The notes below the pieces were generated by a model. That model searched no databases. It saw only the letters and a program-made list of their open reading frames with translations, and had not been told where the DNA came from. Positions 61,300-64,000 of a stretch of DNA of 64,000 nt are shown here, in pieces. This stretch comes from Fructobacillus cardui (GTDB lineage: Bacteria > Bacillota > Bacilli > Lactobacillales > Lactobacillaceae): the NCBI RefSeq assembly GCF_023218935.1, contig NZ_JAJIAL010000006.1. One strand, written 5' to 3'. The stretch's first letter is position 1, and every line of letters starts with the position of its first letter. The translations under genes and the position numbers were made by a program.

Positions 61300-62300
61300 A
61301 TGGCATATCAAGAAAAGAATCGCCGCAAAATTTTACTCCTCCTCCTCATGGGCTTTTTGCCCTTCTCTTTAGTGATAGTCGATATCTATCATGGTTTTGG
61401 CGCCCTGTCCTTTCTAGGGACGAATGTAGCAAGTCAGCAGCCGGAATTGGCGGGTGTCGTCTTGAAGATGCGCTTAACTCGAACGTTGACAGCGACCTTA
61501 GTTGGTGCCTCCTTAGGGTTAGCCGGATTGTGCATGCAGAATATGCTGAAAAATCCGATTGCAACCCCCTTTACCCTGGGATTGTCATCGGCGGCTAGCT
61601 TTGGCGCCTCGCTTAGCATCCTATCGGGTTTTCCCTTTGTCTTTGGTCAGGCAAACGTTCAGGCCAGTGCCATTTTTTCTGCTTTTTGGGCAGTGCAGTT
61701 ATTTTGCTGATTTTTTCAGCTGGCCAAGTGAGTATGAACACGATTATCTTAGTTGGGACTGCCATTAATTTGTTCTTTACTTCTTTACAGGAGTTATCCA
61801 AGTACTTTGCTAGCGAGCGGAATGCACAACGAATGACAACCTGGAGCCTTGGTGATTTATCAAAGTCTTCCTGGGATAGTGTCCTAGCGGTCTTTATTGT
61901 TCTCTACATTGTGCTGGTACTGATTTATCGGCAAAGTTGGGAAATGAATCTCTTGCAGCTGTCTGATGAAAGCGCCCAGGCGATGGGTGTCAACGTCAAA
62001 AGAACGCGTCTTTTAATTTTCTTTGCTTCGGCGCTGGTAACGGCTGTGGCCATGTCCTTTGTTGGGACGATTGGTTTTATTGGTTTGATTGCGCCACACT
62101 TTGTCAAAATGCTTGTCGGTAACGATGCCCGGTTTACGATTATCGGATCGGCGATTATGGGGATTGTGGTCTTGCTACTGGCGGCGATTGTTTCCAAAGC
62201 TTTAATCCCTGGGACGATTATTCCGGTGGGCATTATTACTAGTTTGGTTGGCGTACCATTCATGTGCTTGGTGGCCATTCGAAAGGGGCAACGCTCATGA
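61300..62300 (+). pseudogene. FecCD-family ABC permease, frameshifted
   Basis: Two reading frames together make one FecCD/BtuC-type permease of about 333 residues. The first frame (61300-61710) ends ASAIFSAFWAVQLFC. The second resumes at LGSAVILLIFSAGQVSMNTIILVGTAIN and runs to 62300. Adding one T to the T5 run at 61683-61687 restores ASAIFSAFLGSAVILL. Conserved sequences such as QNMLKNPIATPFTLGLSSAASFGAS and VGTIGFIGLIAPHFVKMLVG remain. Either a recent inactivation or a homopolymer sequencing error. AAAGGGA precedes ATG 61300. Confidence 0.85.
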
Positions 62301-63045
62301 CAATTTTAGTAGAGAACCTAACGGTTCAAAAGAAAGCGAAGCCAATCCTAAAGGATGTGAATTGTCGCTTTGAAGATGGGCACTTATCGACCATTATTGG
62401 TGTCAACGGTTCTGGTAAAAGCATTTTTCTCAAAGCGCTATTGGGTTTTGAGAAAAAAGATGGGCAAGTGACTTTTGAAAAGGATCATAAAATTTCCTAT
62501 ATCCCACAAAAGGTCACGGCCGACCAATATTTTACGGTTTTTGAATTTATTTTGTTGGGACTGTATGGTGACTTGGATTTTCGAGTCAACGACGGCCAGT
62601 TGGCCGCGATTGAATCGGTCATGGATGAATTAGAAATTAGCGATTTGGCAGACCAACAGTTTTCTGACCTCTCAGGGGGACAGCAACAGCTGGTGGTTTT
62701 GGCGCAGGCCTTGGTCCGGCAGCCAACGGTCATTATTGCGGACGAACCCACGTCTGCTTTGGATATTAAAAAGCAGTTACAGTACTTGCAAACGCTGCAA
62801 CGCTATGTTCATCGCCATCAGATTGTGGGCATCATTGTTATCCACGATTTGACCCTGGCTGCCCGGTTTTCAGATAGCCTTTATCTGATGCAGGGTGGTC
62901 AGCTGATTTCTGCGGGGGGCCGGACCGGGCTTTGCAACAGGAATGGTTAGAGGACTTGTATGGCGTTGAATTAGAAATGAAGGAAACAGTTGATCAACAC
63001 TTAGCCATCATTCCTTTGCGACCGATTGAGGAGGGTTCACGATGA
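62297..63045 (+). pseudogene. Fec/Btu-type ABC ATPase, frameshifted near 3' end
   Basis: The ATG overlaps the permease stop (ATGA). Walker A GVNGSGKS, signature LSGGQQQLVVLAQ and Walker B VIIADEPTSALD are intact. After GGQLISAG the frame reads RTGLCNRNG and stops at 62950. Adding one G to the G6 run at 62914-62920 restores a natural tail (PDRALQQEWLEDLYGVELEM... up to EEGSR) that ends at 63045, overlapping the next ATG. The truncated form would lose about 45 residues but keep all catalytic motifs. Confidence 0.85.
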
Positions 63046-64000
63046 AAATCAGAAAATCCCTCTCTTGGAGTATTGTTGTCGTCGGCTTTTTCCTTGGCAT
63101 TGCTGGGATTAAGGCATTGGAAGGGTTGGGGGATCGTCAGCGGGAAACACCGACGGTGGCGACGCGGGTGATTGAGGATGTTCGCGGCCGGAGGGTGCGA
63201 GTACCTAAAAAGGTTACACGAGCCTACTATCCTTACTACTATCAAAACTTGTTATCGGTTGCCGGTCCGGATGCCTTTGAAAAGGTAGTTGCAACGTCGA
63301 CCTTTGATACGGCCAATTATTCCGGTGTCTTGTATAACCTGTTGAAGGAACGGTCTGCGGGCTTTGATCAGGCCCAAGACGTTGGTTCAACTTTGAAGGG
63401 TAGTTTCGATATTGAAAAACTGATTGCCTTGAATCCCGATGTCGTCATCTTGACTAACTACCAATATGATGGGATTGGAGAAGGCGACATTAAGCACTTA
63501 GACGAGTTGGGGATTCCGGTTATCTTCATTGACTATACGGACCTAAGCCCGGCCGCCCATTACCAGTCAACAACCATTCTTGGTCAGGTCTTTGATACAC
63601 AAAACCGCGCCAAGGCGCTTAATCAGAATTATCAACGTCATATCACTAATGTGGCGCAGCGGTTGAAGTTGGTGAAGAAAAAGAAGCGGGTTTGCTTGGA
63701 ACAGAGGTCTTCTGGGGCTTCCTTTGCTGAATACGGTAAGGCCTATGGTGATGGCATGCTGATGGGCACCTTGGCCAAGGCGGCCGGAGCGGATAATATC
63801 TACCGTGACCAAATTCAGACCACGGGGGATGTCAATCCTGAGTTCTTGTTTGCACAGGATCCAGACGTGATTTTCATCGATGGTACCAACTATGCCGATC
63901 CACGTTCGGTTTCCTTAAAAGTTGGTTATGGTATTAGTCCAAAGGAAACGCAGCAGAGCTTGGCAAAATTAGTAGCGCAACGACCTGGCTTTAGCCAGCT
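63042..64000 (+). CDS. Fec/Btu-type ABC transporter, substrate-binding protein (partial)
   Basis: An open frame of 319 codons running off the right edge. It starts MKIRKSLSWSIVVVGFFLG with an uncleaved-type N-terminal membrane segment lacking a lipobox Cys. The binding-protein domain is of the FecB/BtuF type (VIEDVRGRRVRVPKKV, IEKLIALNPDVVILTNYQYDGIG, AAGADNIYRD, FLFAQDPDVIFIDG). GAGGAGG precedes the ATG, which overlaps the ATPase stop. Likely binds a ferric chelate, heme or corrinoid. The gene is intact as far as it can be seen. Confidence 0.9.
   Translation, partial: MKIRKSLSWSIVVVGFFLGIAGIKALEGLGDRQRETPTVATRVIEDVRGRRVRVPKKVTRAYYPYYYQNLLSVAGPDAFEKVVATSTFDTANYSGVLYNLLKERSAGFDQAQDVGSTLKGSFDIEKLIALNPDVVILTNYQYDGIGEGDIKHLDELGIPVIFIDYTDLSPAAHYQSTTILGQVFDTQNRAKALNQNYQRHITNVAQRLKLVKKKKRVCLEQRSSGASFAEYGKAYGDGMLMGTLAKAAGADNIYRDQIQTTGDVNPEFLFAQDPDVIFIDGTNYADPRSVSLKVGYGISPKETQQSLAKLVAQRPGFSQ

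Noticed and set aside
61683..61687. Programmed ribosomal frameshift in the FecCD permease
   Set aside because: No slippery heptamer, stimulatory hairpin or family precedent is seen, and the adjacent ATPase has the same type of single-base loss; decay or sequencing error is simpler.

Overview
The window looks like the replication-origin region of a heterofermentative lactic acid bacterium of the Leuconostocaceae (Leuconostoc/Fructobacillus-like). This rests on the dnaA-dnaN-yaaA-recF-gyrB-gyrA arm facing rpmH-rnpA-yidC, the strong TTG/AAG codon bias with moderate GC, and the typical gene set (PepO, LmrB + DUF4811, HelD, TrpX-type transporter). The genus is an inference; family-level placement is firmer.

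Layout. From 0.3 to 13.6 kb lie a LytTR response regulator, a four-gene amino-acid ABC transporter behind an attenuator leader, and the replication operons gyrA, gyrB, recF, an S4-domain protein, dnaN and dnaA, all transcribed leftward. From 13.6 to 14.1 kb is the main DnaA-box cluster (oriC), with a second small cluster between dnaA and dnaN. Rightward genes follow: rpmH, rnpA, yidC, a CorA-like transporter, an MscL-like channel, and two perfect parS sites at 17.5 kb in front of an alpha/beta hydrolase. Next come an FAD protein, T-box-controlled tyrS, a candidate small RNA, a two-gene ABC exporter with a structured leader, a TrpXYZ-type transporter behind a leader peptide with tandem Trp codons, a nitroreductase/Rrf2 pair, a two-subunit fluoride channel, DegV, HlyIII, alpha-carbonic anhydrase, a drug exporter and PepO. 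From 37 to 47 kb are tRNA-Tyr and tRNA-Gln, pgk, helD-coaA, an LmrB-like exporter with its DUF4811 partner, csp, gpmA and a uracil permease. From 47 to 54 kb is the complete F-ATPase operon atpBEFHAGDC. After it come a LysM wall protein with a 45-bp tandem repeat, tRNA-Glu, a PanE-like reductase, trpS, a lysine riboswitch with lysP, a TetR regulator, an independent structured RNA locus and, at the right edge, an iron/cobalamin-type ABC operon whose first two genes each carry a one-base homopolymer frameshift.

Common theme. Amino-acid supply is controlled by RNA in four different ways within 60 kb: a tyrosyl T-box (tyrS), a lysine riboswitch (lysP), and two translated leader peptides followed by intrinsic terminators. 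One leader is MRQFASQSNRQWWRR in front of trpXYZ. The other is MRMCMQRTYRERDKHKS in front of the polar amino-acid transporter. The two leader-peptide attenuators, together with the unassigned structured RNAs near 22.25, 22.45 and 60.8 kb, are the most novel material here. All RNA folds were paired by eye and no energy calculations or database searches were possible.
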